DNA of 64,000 nucleotides from Streptomyces sp. NBC_00286 (GTDB lineage Bacteria > Actinomycetota > Actinomycetes > Streptomycetales > Streptomycetaceae). Shown here piece after piece: positions 1-10,570 of the stretch. The position numbers were made by a program, and so were the translations under genes. Numbering within the stretch: position 1 is the stretch's first letter; every line of letters starts with the position of its first letter. The stretch lies in assembly GCF_036173125.1 (NCBI RefSeq), contig NZ_CP108054.1, positions 8,687,501 to 8,751,500 on the forward strand, given 5' to 3'. The notes under the pieces were generated by a model. That model had not been told where the DNA came from. It worked only from the letters and a program-made list of their open reading frames with translations, and ran no database searches.

Positions 1-2118
<2,118 letters not shown>

Positions 2119-2206
2119 GATGCTCGCGTCCACTGTGTTGGTTCTGAAACCACGAACAACCCCTGTCCTGGGCCACAGGACGGTTGCCGGTTGAGTGTTT
2201 CATAGT

Positions 2207-2325
2207 GTTTCGGTGGTCATAGCGTGAGGGAAACGCCCGGTTACATTCCGAACCCGGAAGCTAAGCCTTACAGCGCCGATGGTACTGCAGGGGGGACCCT
2301 GTGGGAGAGTAGGACACCGCCGAAC
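2207..2325 (+). rRNA. rrf: 5S ribosomal RNA
   Basis: About 119 nt beginning GTTTCGGTGGTCATAGCG and ending in the complementary CACCGCCGAAC, with the conserved CCGAACCCGGAAGCTAAGCC loop in the middle. It lies 88 nt after the 23S gene, the normal 23S-5S order. The spacer 2119-2206 holds no tRNA, only short self-complementary stretches likely to be used in rRNA processing. Confidence 0.96.
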
Positions 2326-2333
2326 TTCTTTTA

Positions 2334-2381
2334 GAGCTCCGGTTGTTGGACGATAGGTCCAACGACCGGAGCTCTTTTGTT
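2334..2381 (+). terminator. rRNA operon terminator
   Basis: A 17-bp stem (GAGCTCCGGTTGTTGGA pairing with TCCAACGACCGGAGCTC, one non-Watson-Crick position, 7-nt loop) starts 9 nt after the 5S gene and is followed by TTTTGTTT. This is a textbook intrinsic terminator for the rRNA operon. Confidence 0.92.
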
Positions 2382-2477
2382 TCCAGGGTGCTACCCGAAC
2401 CCCCTCCGCGCCGCAGGGAGATGCCTGCGGGTAAGGTCAGGTGGCAACGTTGGCACGCTCCCACAGGAGGCCCCCGG

Positions 2478-3086
2478 GTGGAGGTCCAGGAGACCCGCGT
2501 CCAGACAGATCGGGTCCTCACCATCCCGAACATCCTCAGCATGGCGCGCCTTGTAGGCGTGCCCGTCTTCCTGTGGTTGATCCTCCGGCCTGAGTTCGGC
2601 GGGCCCAAGAGCGACGGGTGGGCGCTGCTGGTGCTCATGCTGAGCGGGATCAGCGATTATTTGGATGGCAAGCTCGCCCGGCGCTGGAACCAGATCAGCA
2701 GTCTCGGCCGGCTGCTCGATCCCGCGGCCGACCGGCTCTACATTCTGTCGACTTTGGTCGGTCTCACCTGGCGCGAGATTCTGCCACTCTGGTTGACGGC
2801 CGTCCTGTTGGCGCGAGAGCTGGTTCTGCTGGTGATGGTGGGCATCCTCAGGCGTCACGGCTATCCGCCGCCGCAGGTGAACTTCCTTGGGAAGGCAGCT
2901 ACGTTCAACTTGATGTATGCCTTCCCGTTGCTGTTGCTCAGTGACGGAAGTGGATGGATCGCGTCACTCGCTGCTATTTTCGGATGGGCGTTCGCAGGAT
3001 GGGGTACAACGCTCTACTGGTGGGCAGGGATCCTCTACGTGGTTCAGGTCCGCCGCCTTGTCCGCGCGGACGCCATGGCCGATTGA
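2478..3086 (+). CDS. CDP-alcohol phosphatidyltransferase (cardiolipin / phosphatidylglycerophosphate synthase type)
   Basis: A membrane enzyme that would transfer a phosphatidyl group from CDP-diacylglycerol to an alcohol acceptor in phospholipid synthesis. The family signature is complete in SDYLDGKLARRW followed by SSLGRLLDPAADRL, fitting DxxDGxxARxxxxxxxxGxxxDxxxD. Several hydrophobic helices follow. The GTG at 2478 is chosen because AGGAGG sits 7 nt upstream; the longer frame would start inside the rRNA terminator. The product is about 202 aa, normal for the family. In Mycobacterium the syntenic gene is pgsA2 (Rv1822), and in S. coelicolor a eukaryotic-like cardiolipin synthase of this family is known, so cardiolipin synthase is the best guess. 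The acceptor cannot be read from the sequence. Confidence 0.9.
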   Translation: MEVQETRVQTDRVLTIPNILSMARLVGVPVFLWLILRPEFGGPKSDGWALLVLMLSGISDYLDGKLARRWNQISSLGRLLDPAADRLYILSTLVGLTWREILPLWLTAVLLARELVLLVMVGILRRHGYPPPQVNFLGKAATFNLMYAFPLLLLSDGSGWIASLAAIFGWAFAGWGTTLYWWAGILYVVQVRRLVRADAMAD

Positions 3087-3202
3087 GCTCGCCGAATGGG
3101 CAGTCGTAGTGGCCTCTGATGGCCCGCAGACGTAATGTGCGGGACAATCTGGATGGGCGAAGTCGGCTAGACCGTCATCTCTTCAAGGAGGACGCTTCCG
3201 AC

Positions 3203-5698
3203 ATGAAGGCCGTCGTGATGGCCGGAGGCGAAGGCACACGCCTTCGTCCTATGACCTCGAGCATGCCCAAGCCGCTTCTTCCTGTGGCCAATCGCCCGAT
3301 CATGGAGCATGTGCTGCGGCTGCTCAAGCGGCATGGACTCAACGAAACCGTCGTTACTGTTCAGTTCTTGGCGTCGCTCGTCAAGAACTACTTCGGCGAC
3401 GGTGAAGAGCTCGGAATGGAGCTCACCTATGCCAACGAGGAGAAGCCACTCGGTACTGCCGGCAGCGTCAAGAACGCCGAAGAGGCGTTGAAGGACGATG
3501 CATTTCTTGTGATCTCCGGTGATGCTCTGACCGATTTCGATCTCACCGAGTTGATCAATTTCCACAAGGAAAAGGGTGCGCTCGTCACAGTTTGTCTGAC
3601 GAGGGTACCCAATCCGCTGGAATTCGGCATTACGATCGTCGACGAAGAGGGCAAGGTCGAGCGCTTCCTGGAGAAGCCGACCTGGGGCCAGGTTTTCTCG
3701 GACACTGTGAATACGGGCATCTACGTGATGGAGCCCGAAGTCTTCGACTATGTCGAGGCTGATGTTCCCGTCGACTGGTCCGGCGATGTCTTCCCGCAGT
3801 TGATGAAGGAGGGCAAGCCGATCTACGGCTATATCGCCGAGGGATACTGGGAGGACGTCGGTACGCACGAGAGTTATGTGAAGGCACAGGCCGATGTCCT
3901 GGAGGGCAAGGTCGATGTCGAGCTCGACGGCTTCGAGATCTCGCCCGGCGTGTGGGTGGCGGAGGGCGCCGAGGTGCATCCCGATGCAGTGCTGCGGGGG
4001 CCGCTCTACATCGGGGACTACGCGAAGGTCGAGGCCGACGTCGAAATCCGTGAGCACACCGTCGTCGGCTCGAACGTCGTGGTGAAGAGCGGAGCCTTTC
4101 TACACAAGGCCGTTCTGCACGACAACGTGTACATCGGTCAGCACAGCAATCTGCGCGGCTGTGTCGTCGGAAAGAACACCGACATCATGCGTGCCGCGCG
4201 TATCGAGGACGGCGCCGTCATCGGTGACGAGTGCCTCGTCGGCGAAGAATCGATCGTGCAGGGGAACGTACGCGTCTACCCGTTCAAGACCATCGAGGCC
4301 GGCGCCTTCGTCAATACGTCGGTCATTTGGGAGTCCCGCGGTCAGGCACATCTCTTCGGTGCCCGCGGGGTCTCCGGGATTCTCAACGTGGAGATCACTC
4401 CGGAACTCGCTGTGCGACTCGCGGGGGCCTACGCGACGACGCTCAAGAAGGGCTCCACGGTCACCACGGCCCGCGACCACTCCAGGGGTGCTCGTGCGCT
4501 GAAGCGGGCGGTCATTTCGGCACTGCAGGCCAGCGCCATCGACGTACGGGACCTGGAGAACGTGCCGCTGCCGGTGGCGCGGCAGCAGACCGCTCGGGGC
4601 AGTGCCGGCGGGATCATGATCCGGACGACGCCTGGGGTTCCGGACTCGGTCGACATCATGTTCTTCGACGGGCGTGGGGCAGATCTGTCGCAGGCGAGTC
4701 AGCGCAAGCTGGACCGGGTTTTCGCGCGGCAGGAGTATCGGCGTGCGTTCCCGGGCGAGATCGGGGACTTGCACTTCCCGGCCAGCGTCTTCGACTCGTA
4801 CACAGGATCCCTGCTCCGGAATGTCGACACCACTGGGATTGCCGAATCCGGGCTGAAGGTGGTCGTGGATGCCTCGAACGGGAGCGCCGGACTGGTTCTG
4901 CCCAGCCTGTTGGGCAAGCTCGGTGTGGACTCGTTGACCATCAATCCAGGTCTTGACGAGTCGAGGCCGACGGAGACGGCAGATGCGCGCAGGTCGGGGC
5001 TGGTGCGGCTCGGGGAGATCGTGGCCTCGGCGCGGGCCGCGTTCGGGGTGCGGTTCGACCCGGTCGGTGAGCGGCTCTCGCTCGTTGACGAGAAGGGGCG
5101 GATCGTCGAGGACGACCGTGCGTTGCTGGTGATGCTCGACCTGGTTGCGGCCGAGCGGCGCAGTGGGCGGGTGGCGCTGCCGGTGACCACCACGAGGATT
5201 GCCGAGCAGGTGGCCGCGTACCACGGAACGCAGGTCGACTGGACGACCACGTCGCCGGACGATCTGACACGGGTCGGACGCGACGACTCGACGATCTTCG
5301 GGGGTGATGGGCGCGGCGGGTTCATCGTTCCGGAGTTCAGCAGCGTCTTCGACGGTACGGCGGCCTTCGTACGGCTCATCGGTCTGGTGGCGCGCACGCA
5401 GCTCACCCTGAGCCAGATCGACGCGCGGATTCCGCGGGCGCATGTACTCAAGCGCGATCTGGCGACTCCCTGGGCCGTCAAGGGCCTGGTGATGCGCCGG
5501 GTCGTGGAGGCCGCCGGGGATCGCTTTGTCGACACAACTGACGGCGTACGGGTCGTGGAGACCGACGGGCGTTGGGTGATGGTGCTGCCCGACCCCGCGG
5601 AAGCAGCCACGCATCTGTGGGCCGAGGGACCCGACGACGCGTCCGCCCAGGCCTTGCTCGACGAGTGGTCATCCGTGGTGGACAGCGCCGGGCGCTGA
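3203..5698 (+). CDS. Mannose-1-phosphate guanylyltransferase fused to a degenerate phosphomannomutase-like domain
   Basis: An 831-aa three-part protein. Residues 1-240 are a nucleotidyltransferase with the pyrophosphorylase signature GGEGTRLRP, which would make GDP-mannose (or a related NDP-sugar) for cell-envelope glycans. Residues about 245-370 are left-handed beta-helix hexapeptide repeats. From about 380 to the end lies a domain with phosphohexomutase layout. The mutase catalytic features are missing: the TASHNP phosphoserine loop is replaced by IRTTPGVPD near 472-480, and the DGDADR metal site by DPVGER near 618-623. The domain is therefore probably structural or regulatory. The ATG at 3203 follows AAGGAGG by 11 nt; the upstream in-frame start is unlikely. 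The gene is separate from the following DUF881 operon by about 100 nt. Confidence 0.9.
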   Translation: MKAVVMAGGEGTRLRPMTSSMPKPLLPVANRPIMEHVLRLLKRHGLNETVVTVQFLASLVKNYFGDGEELGMELTYANEEKPLGTAGSVKNAEEALKDDAFLVISGDALTDFDLTELINFHKEKGALVTVCLTRVPNPLEFGITIVDEEGKVERFLEKPTWGQVFSDTVNTGIYVMEPEVFDYVEADVPVDWSGDVFPQLMKEGKPIYGYIAEGYWEDVGTHESYVKAQADVLEGKVDVELDGFEISPGVWVAEGAEVHPDAVLRGPLYIGDYAKVEADVEIREHTVVGSNVVVKSGAFLHKAVLHDNVYIGQHSNLRGCVVGKNTDIMRAARIEDGAVIGDECLVGEESIVQGNVRVYPFKTIEAGAFVNTSVIWESRGQAHLFGARGVSGILNVEITPELAVRLAGAYATTLKKGSTVTTARDHSRGARALKRAVISALQASAIDVRDLENVPLPVARQQTARGSAGGIMIRTTPGVPDSVDIMFFDGRGADLSQASQRKLDRVFARQEYRRAFPGEIGDLHFPASVFDSYTGSLLRNVDTTGIAESGLKVVVDASNGSAGLVLPSLLGKLGVDSLTINPGLDESRPTETADARRSGLVRLGEIVASARAAFGVRFDPVGERLSLVDEKGRIVEDDRALLVMLDLVAAERRSGRVALPVTTTRIAEQVAAYHGTQVDWTTTSPDDLTRVGRDDSTIFGGDGRGGFIVPEFSSVFDGTAAFVRLIGLVARTQLTLSQIDARIPRAHVLKRDLATPWAVKGLVMRRVVEAAGDRFVDTTDGVRVVETDGRWVMVLPDPAEAATHLWAEGPDDASAQALLDEWSSVVDSAGR

Positions 5699-5796
5699 GC
5701 ACGCGCGCGTGCCGAACGGCGCCCCCAACGGGGCCCGTTCGGCACGTCGACGGGGTCATTCGGAGGTGGCGGTCGCGACGTGCGACGATGTGCGGC

Positions 5797-6690
5797 ATGC
5801 CGCAGCACACCCCCGTTCGGAGCACCCCCACGCGCCCTCCGCGGCCGGACGCCTCCATGTCGCTCCTCACCAACGTCATGGACCACAGCCTGGACGAGGG
5901 GTATGCGGAGGCGGCAGCCCGCAAGAAGGCCGAGAACGCCGGCGGCATGCCGAAGACCCTGCGAGCCAAGGTCGGGCTCGCGGTCGGACTGGTATTGGCG
6001 GCCCTGGTGGTCACCGTGGGGGCAGCACAGGCGCGGATCGAGGCTCCGGTCGTCGCGAAGGAGCGCGAGGAACTCATCGACCGCATCGACGATGAGAACG
6101 CGGTGGCCGACAAGCTCGAGGACGATGTCGACGAATTGCGTGACGACGTGAGCGCTCGGCAGCGTGAGGCGCTGAAGAAACACGGCGGTGAACGGGGCGA
6201 GCTGGTCGGCATCCTGTCGGGAGCGGTCGAAGTGCACGGTCCCGGCGTCAAGCTGGTCGTGGACGACGCGCAGGCGGCCGATCAGAGCGGTGACGGAGAC
6301 GCGCGTGAGACATCGGGCTTCTCCGACACAGGGCGCGTAAAGGATCGCGATCTGCAGCAGGTCGTCAACGGGCTGTGGGCATCGGGCGCCGAAGCCGTCT
6401 CGATCAACGGGCAGCGGCTGACGGCGCTGTCCGCGATCAGGGCGGCGGGCGACGCGATACTCGTCGACAACAAGCCGCTGGTGCCGCCGTACACGGTGCT
6501 TGCGGTGGGCGACGGCAAGGGGCTGAGCAGCGCATTCGAGAGCAGTGCCGACGGGCTGTATCTGGAGGCGCTGCACGAGAACTACGGGATCCGGACCGCC
6601 CTTTCCGTAGAGGACGACGTCCGGCTGCCCGCCGCGCCGAGCGTGATCGTACGAACAGCAGAACCGAGCACAGAGAAGGGCACATCGTGA
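5797..6690 (+). CDS. DUF881 family membrane-anchored protein (first copy)
   Basis: About 297 aa: a short basic N-terminus, one membrane segment near residues 57-78 (VGLAVGLVLAALVVTVGAA), a coiled-coil stretch rich in Glu and Asp (about 88-130), then the extracytoplasmic DUF881 domain with the LVGILSGAVEVHGPGVKLVV core. The start is uncertain: ATG 5797 gives MPQHTPV, while ATG 5788 and GTG 5767 (in a GGAGGTGG stretch) are in frame. The stop overlaps the next start by four bases (GTGA), so translation of the three genes 5797-7957 is probably coupled. The trio matches Rv1823-Rv1825 of Mycobacterium, which lack a defined biochemical role; a link to cell envelope or division is only inferred. Confidence 0.85.
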   Translation: MPQHTPVRSTPTRPPRPDASMSLLTNVMDHSLDEGYAEAAARKKAENAGGMPKTLRAKVGLAVGLVLAALVVTVGAAQARIEAPVVAKEREELIDRIDDENAVADKLEDDVDELRDDVSARQREALKKHGGERGELVGILSGAVEVHGPGVKLVVDDAQAADQSGDGDARETSGFSDTGRVKDRDLQQVVNGLWASGAEAVSINGQRLTALSAIRAAGDAILVDNKPLVPPYTVLAVGDGKGLSSAFESSADGLYLEALHENYGIRTALSVEDDVRLPAAPSVIVRTAEPSTEKGTS

Positions 6691-7019
6691 TCGCCGTACT
6701 GGGCCTCGTCGTGGGAGTCGTGGCTGGATTGCTGGTCCGTCCCGAAGTTCCGGCGGTGGTCGAGCCGTACCTCCCGATCGCCGTGGTCGCGGCGCTCGAC
6801 GCCGTGTTCGGCGGGCTGCGCGCGATGCTCGACGGCATCTTCGACGACAAGGTCTTCGTGGTGTCCTTCCTCTCCAACGTCGTGGTGGCCGCGCTGATCG
6901 TCTTCCTGGGCGACAAGCTCGGCGTCGGCGCTCAGCTGTCCACGGGCGTCGTGGTCGTCCTCGGCATCCGCATCTTCTCCAACGCCGCGGCGATCCGTCG
7001 GCACGTATTCCGGGCGTGA
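6687..7019 (+). CDS. Small integral membrane protein, DUF1290 (Sbp-like)
   Basis: A 110-aa protein with three hydrophobic helices: an N-terminal MIAVLGLVVGVVAGLLV, a central PIAVVAALDAVFGGLRAM, and a C-terminal pair around VSFLSNVVVAALIVFLGDKL and GVVVVLGIRIFSNAAAIR. It matches the small basic protein family found between DUF881 genes or near ftsZ in Gram-positive bacteria. The GTG start overlaps the previous stop, and its own stop overlaps the next GTG. Function is not established. Confidence 0.88.
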   Translation: MIAVLGLVVGVVAGLLVRPEVPAVVEPYLPIAVVAALDAVFGGLRAMLDGIFDDKVFVVSFLSNVVVAALIVFLGDKLGVGAQLSTGVVVVLGIRIFSNAAAIRRHVFRA

Positions 7020-7957
7020 GGCAGATGAGCAACCAGGACGAGACCGACAAGACCACCGAGAAGGCCCCCAAGGCGACCCCCGAGAACCCGCTGCGCAAGA
7101 AGCTGCCCGAAGAGGTGCAGGCTGAGGCCCGGGAGACGCCGAACGGCGAGGCACCTCAGACGTCGAGTCAGGAGCCGGAAAGCGAAGCCTCCGAGTCACC
7201 GGAGGCCGAGCCGGAGCAGCCCGAGCCCCCACTGTCCGGTCGTCAGCGGCTGGTGAACGGTCTGTGGCCGCCACGTCTCTCGCGTGCGCAGTTCATCGTC
7301 GCCCTCCTGCTGTTCGGTCTTGGCTTCGGCCTGGCCGTTCAGGTGGCGTCCAACAGCGACGGCGGCGGCGCGCTGCGCGGCGCGCGTCAGGAAGATCTCG
7401 TACGCATCCTCGATGAACTGGATGACCGAACTCAGCGTCTGGAAGAGGAGAAGCAGGGTCTCGAAGATCAGCGCACCGAGCTGGAGAACAGCTCGGACCA
7501 GGCCGAGGAGGCCCGCAAGCAGACGGTCGAGAAGGAGAAGCAACTCGGCATACTCGCGGGCACCGTGGCGGCACAGGGGCCTGGCATCACGCTGACCATC
7601 GACGACACGAAGGGGGCGGTCGAGGCCGACATGCTGCTCGACGCGATCCAGGAACTGCGGGCGGCCGGATCGGAGGCGATCCAGGTCAACGGCGTACGGG
7701 TCGTCGCCAGCACCTACTTGACGGACGCGAGCGGAGGCGGAGTGAGCGTCGACGGGAACAAGATCAGCGCGCCCTATCGTTTCAAGGTCATCGGCAAGCC
7801 ACAGGACCTCGAACCGGCACTCAACATCCCCGGCGGAGTGGTGCAGACTCTGGAGAAGGAGCAGGCCACTGTCACGGTGGAACGCTCCGACAAGATCATC
7901 GTTGATGCCTTGCGACCGGCGAAGCAGCCTGACTACGCTCGGTCGTCCTCCCAGTGA
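7016..7957 (+). CDS. DUF881 family membrane-anchored protein (second copy)
   Basis: A 313-aa protein with a long acidic, Pro/Glu-rich cytoplasmic N-terminus (about residues 1-85), one membrane helix near 93-112 (FIVALLLFGLGFGLAVQV), a Glu/Gln-rich coiled coil near 125-180, then a DUF881 domain with LGILAGTVAAQGPGITLTI. GTG 7016 overlaps the previous stop codon; ATG 7025 is an alternative. It is a divergent paralogue of the gene at 5797 and is expected to act with it and the DUF1290 protein in the membrane. The acidic tail is a plausible interaction surface but this is inference. Confidence 0.86.
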   Translation: MRQMSNQDETDKTTEKAPKATPENPLRKKLPEEVQAEARETPNGEAPQTSSQEPESEASESPEAEPEQPEPPLSGRQRLVNGLWPPRLSRAQFIVALLLFGLGFGLAVQVASNSDGGGALRGARQEDLVRILDELDDRTQRLEEEKQGLEDQRTELENSSDQAEEARKQTVEKEKQLGILAGTVAAQGPGITLTIDDTKGAVEADMLLDAIQELRAAGSEAIQVNGVRVVASTYLTDASGGGVSVDGNKISAPYRFKVIGKPQDLEPALNIPGGVVQTLEKEQATVTVERSDKIIVDALRPAKQPDYARSSSQ

Positions 7958-8147
7958 GGCGGGGGCGCATGCGGGCCGCTCGTCGAGGGCATGACGCTGC
8001 GGGGGGTCGACGCACCGAATGGGTGGTGCGTGGTGGAAACTGTCTGGTGGATGCCGACGTTGTGAAGATGTCCGGCTCGACCGGTGTGTGTAATCAGGGT
8101 TCGTCCTGCCCCACGGGCGGGTCTGTTTCGGTCAAGGGGAATCGCCC
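7958..8147 (+). other. Intergenic gap where gcvH sits in Mycobacterium
   Basis: This 190-bp gap separates the DUF881 gene from the FHA gene. In Mycobacterium the same position holds gcvH (Rv1826). Here there is only a 65-codon frame rich in Arg and Gly without homology features, which I do not call as a gene. The promoter and ribosome binding site of the FHA gene (AAGGGGAA before GTG 8148) must lie here. Confidence 0.6.
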
Positions 8148-8990
8148 GTGAAGTTGTTTGCGAAGTGGTTTGGCAAGAGCGCGAAAGAGGGCAGCGACAG
8201 TGCTACTGCCCGGCATCGCGCATCGCGCCATGAAGATGCCGAAGGGCAGGGAGACCGCCCGCTGTTCCGAGATCAGCTCGGTGGCCAGGGTGGTGACATT
8301 CCCGGTGGTCAGGGCGCGCCGTCTGTTGACCCTGCCCAGTCCGGCCGCATAGGTTTCGGGGAACCGTCAACCTCAAGTGCGGGTGGAGGGTTCTCCCCCG
8401 ATCCGTACGCGTCCAATGCCCAGGCAGGACAGCCGCGGCAGGAGGATCCGTCCATGTCGGCGCTGGTGTGCACGAGGTGCGGGAATCGCAACGCGGAGAA
8501 CAGCCGGTTCTGCTCCAACTGCGGCGCGCCCCTGCGGGCCGGAGCGGCAGCCGAGCGCCCGTCGGAGACCACCTCGACGATCTCCATCTCGGGCATCGAA
8601 TCCTATGACGCCGAGGCCACCGGCCAGACACAGATGCCGATGCTCTCTCCCGAGGCGCAGGCGGCCGTGGACGCGCTGCCGCTGGGCTCGGCGCTCCTGG
8701 TGGTGCGCCGTGGCCCCAACTCGGGCAGCCGCTTCCTGCTGGACAGCGACCTGACCACGGCGGGCCGGCACCCGCAGAGCGACATCTTCCTGGACGACGT
8801 GACCGTGTCGCGTCGCCATGTGGAGTTCCGTCGGCAGCCGGACGGCACCTTCACCGTGGCGGACGTCGGCAGCCTGAACGGCACGTATGTCAACCGGGAG
8901 CGGATCGACTCCGTCTCGCTGTCGAACGGCGACGAGGTGCAGATCGGCAAGTACCGGCTGGTCTTCTACGCGAGCCAGCGAGGAATCTGA
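8148..8990 (+). CDS. FHA-domain protein, GarA/OdhI-like, with zinc ribbon
   Basis: 280 aa. Residues 1-100 are a low-complexity hydrophilic tail. Residues 105-128 hold a zinc ribbon (C108, C111, C122, C125 in CTRCG and CSNCG). Residues 140-143 are ETTS, the motif whose threonines are phosphorylated in mycobacterial GarA and corynebacterial OdhI. Residues 175-280 are an FHA domain with GR at 206, SRRH at 221-224 and SLNGT at 242-246. By family knowledge such proteins bind and inhibit 2-oxoglutarate dehydrogenase or glutamate enzymes in a phosphorylation-dependent way, by the FHA domain folding back on its own phospho-Thr. GTG 8148 has AAGGGGAA upstream. The neighbouring MerR genes keep the Mycobacterium order. 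Confidence 0.88.
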   Translation: MKLFAKWFGKSAKEGSDSATARHRASRHEDAEGQGDRPLFRDQLGGQGGDIPGGQGAPSVDPAQSGRIGFGEPSTSSAGGGFSPDPYASNAQAGQPRQEDPSMSALVCTRCGNRNAENSRFCSNCGAPLRAGAAAERPSETTSTISISGIESYDAEATGQTQMPMLSPEAQAAVDALPLGSALLVVRRGPNSGSRFLLDSDLTTAGRHPQSDIFLDDVTVSRRHVEFRRQPDGTFTVADVGSLNGTYVNRERIDSVSLSNGDEVQIGKYRLVFYASQRGI

Positions 8991-9031
8991 CCCTCCCCCA
9001 GAATCCGTCCGGGGGACCCCAGGGAAGGGCC

Positions 9032-9766
9032 ATGCTTCGAACACCGAGCGGCGGTGCCGGGAACGGCGCCGCCGCCTGTGGGCTTATGAGTATCGGCGCG
9101 GTGCTGAACGTGCTGCGCGAGGAGTTCCCCGAAGTCACCATCTCCAAGATCCGCTTTCTGGAGTCGGAAGGGCTCATCGAGCCGCAGCGGACCCCGTCGG
9201 GGTACCGGAAGTTCGGCCCGGAAGACGTCGAGCGCCTGGGCCACGTACTGAGGATGCAGCGGGACCACTATCTGCCCCTGAAGGTGATCCGCGAGCATCT
9301 GGACGCCATGGAGCGCGGTGAGGCAGTGCAGCTGCCGTCCCTGGGGCGGCAGCGTGACGGCGAGCCTGCCGACGACGACGAGTCGGAGGGGCCGACTGCG
9401 GCGCGGATTGGGCGGGCCGAGCTGTTGGCCGCCGCCGAGATCGGTGAGGAGGAGCTCGACGAGTGGGAGTCGTACGGCCTCATCACGCCGCTGCCGGACG
9501 GCGGTTACGACGCCGAGGCGGTGACCGTGGCCGGCCTTGTCGTGGAACTTGGGCGCTTCGGGATCGAGCCGCGGCATCTGCGCGCCGTGAAGGCCGCCGC
9601 CGACCGTGAGGCCGGACTCGTCGACCAGGTCGTCGCCCCTCTGCGTCTGCACCGCAATCCGCAGACCAGGGCACACGCGGAGGCACGCACCAAGGAGCTG
9701 GCGGGACTCGCGGTGAAGCTGCACGCAGCGCTGGTGCAGTCCGCGCTCGGCGTACGGCTGCCTTGA
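9032..9766 (+). CDS. ftsR: MerR-family regulator, FtsR-like
   Basis: A 244-aa cytoplasmic DNA-binding protein. The winged helix-turn-helix is at about residues 20-90, with SIGAVLNVLREEFP, ISKIRFLESEGLIEP and the MerR signature RTPSGYRKF. A second, effector-like half follows from about 125 (ELLAAAEIGEEELDEWESYGL). The corynebacterial orthologue FtsR activates ftsZ, and the mycobacterial one is Rv1828; position between the FHA gene and the bfn gene matches both. ATG 9032 follows AGGGAAGGG; a shorter start at the MSIGAV methionine is possible. The regulatory target here is inferred only by orthology. Confidence 0.85.
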   Translation: MLRTPSGGAGNGAAACGLMSIGAVLNVLREEFPEVTISKIRFLESEGLIEPQRTPSGYRKFGPEDVERLGHVLRMQRDHYLPLKVIREHLDAMERGEAVQLPSLGRQRDGEPADDDESEGPTAARIGRAELLAAAEIGEEELDEWESYGLITPLPDGGYDAEAVTVAGLVVELGRFGIEPRHLRAVKAAADREAGLVDQVVAPLRLHRNPQTRAHAEARTKELAGLAVKLHAALVQSALGVRLP

Positions 9767-9803
9767 ACCGAGGCCTGTGCCGAGGCCGGATCGGCCGCCC
9801 GTT

Positions 9804-9836
9804 CCGTGCTCGACTACCCAAAGATGCCGAGCACGG
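9804..9836 (+). terminator. 9-bp perfect inverted repeat between ftsR and bfn
   Basis: CCGTGCTCG and CGAGCACGG are perfect complements separated by 15 nt. There is no T-tract, as is common for Streptomyces terminators. The 3' arm ends 2 nt before TAGGGT (9839-9844), a possible -10 element for the next, apparently leaderless gene, so the repeat could instead be an operator. Confidence 0.4.
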
Positions 9837-9850
9837 CCTAGGGTTGCTGT

Positions 9851-10324
9851 GTGAACGAGCTCGACGTCGTAGGTGTCCGGGTCGAAATGCCCTCCAACCA
9901 ACCGATCGTGCTCCTGCGTGAAGTGGGAGGCGACCGTTACCTCCCCATCTGGATCGGGCCGGGGGAGGCGACGGCGATCGCCTTCGCACAGCAGGGCATG
10001 GCTCCCGCGCGACCGCTGACCCACGACCTGTTCAAGGACGTGCTGGAGGCCGTCGGCCAGGAGCTCACCGAGGTACGCATCACGGACCTGCGGGACGGTG
10101 TGTTCTACGCGGAGCTGGTGTTCGCCAGCGGGGTCGAGGTCAGCGCCCGGCCGTCCGACGCCATAGCGCTGGCGCTGCGCACCGGAACGCCGATCTACGG
10201 CAGCGACGGGGTGCTGGACGACGCGGGGATCGCGATTCCGGACGAGCAGGAGGACGAGGTGGAGAAGTTCCGCGAGTTCCTCGACCAGATCTCGCCCGAG
10301 GACTTCGGAACCAACAGCCAGTGA
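9851..10324 (+). CDS. Bifunctional nuclease family protein (DUF151)
   Basis: 157 aa matching the BFN/DUF151 fold: N-terminal MNELDVVGVRVEMPSNQPIV, the conserved LPIWIGPGEATAIAFAQQG, and the SARPSDAIALALRTGTPIY segment. An acidic C-terminal tail follows. Plant homologues have DNase and RNase activity; the mycobacterial syntenic gene is Rv1829. The GTG start has no clear ribosome binding site, and TAGGGT lies 6 nt upstream, which suggests a leaderless transcript. It sits between two MerR regulators in an order conserved across actinobacteria, but the biological role is unknown. Confidence 0.86.
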   Translation: MNELDVVGVRVEMPSNQPIVLLREVGGDRYLPIWIGPGEATAIAFAQQGMAPARPLTHDLFKDVLEAVGQELTEVRITDLRDGVFYAELVFASGVEVSARPSDAIALALRTGTPIYGSDGVLDDAGIAIPDEQEDEVEKFREFLDQISPEDFGTNSQ

Positions 10325-10482
10325 TCCGGCCCGGCCCGCACCACCTGGGCCCCGGCTTCGGTCCGCGTATCCCGTGACCCTCCGGGGCCGCCGGACGACA
10401 GGGCGTGCGGCGGTCGCGCCGAGAACATTCGGCTAGCCTTTCCCCGCGGTGAGGCACGGGAAACCACTCTTAGGGTGATTAT

Positions 10483-10538
10483 CACTCGGCGTGCCGAGTG
10501 CGGTGGTCGTTGACGCACCCCCGGTGACTGCCTACCGT
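10483..10538 (+). promoter_or_regulatory. Promoter of the second MerR gene with an adjacent 18-bp palindrome
   Basis: TTGACG (10510-10515), a 17-nt spacer and TACCGT (10533-10538) fit the housekeeping promoter pattern of Streptomyces. Immediately upstream is a perfect palindrome CACTCGGCGTGCCGAGTG (10483-10500), a likely operator. The MerR start codon is 33 nt beyond the -10 element. Confidence 0.6.
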
Positions 10539-10570
10539 CGAGAAGGCAGGTCAAGGGGACGGAGGTCGGC

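Noticed and set aside
2343..2477. 45 extra N-terminal codons of the CDP-alcohol phosphatidyltransferase frame
   Set aside because: They start inside the rRNA terminator; GTG 2478 has a strong AGGAGG and fits the family length.
4100..5614. 504-codon antisense frame opposite the mannose-1-phosphate guanylyltransferase gene
   Set aside because: It is a high-GC shadow; the residue composition (Arg/His/Pro) and the clear sense-strand domains argue against it.
7954..8151. 65-codon frame in the gap before the FHA gene
   Set aside because: Arg/Gly-rich, no family, weak start. It overlaps both neighbours' ends and was treated as intergenic.
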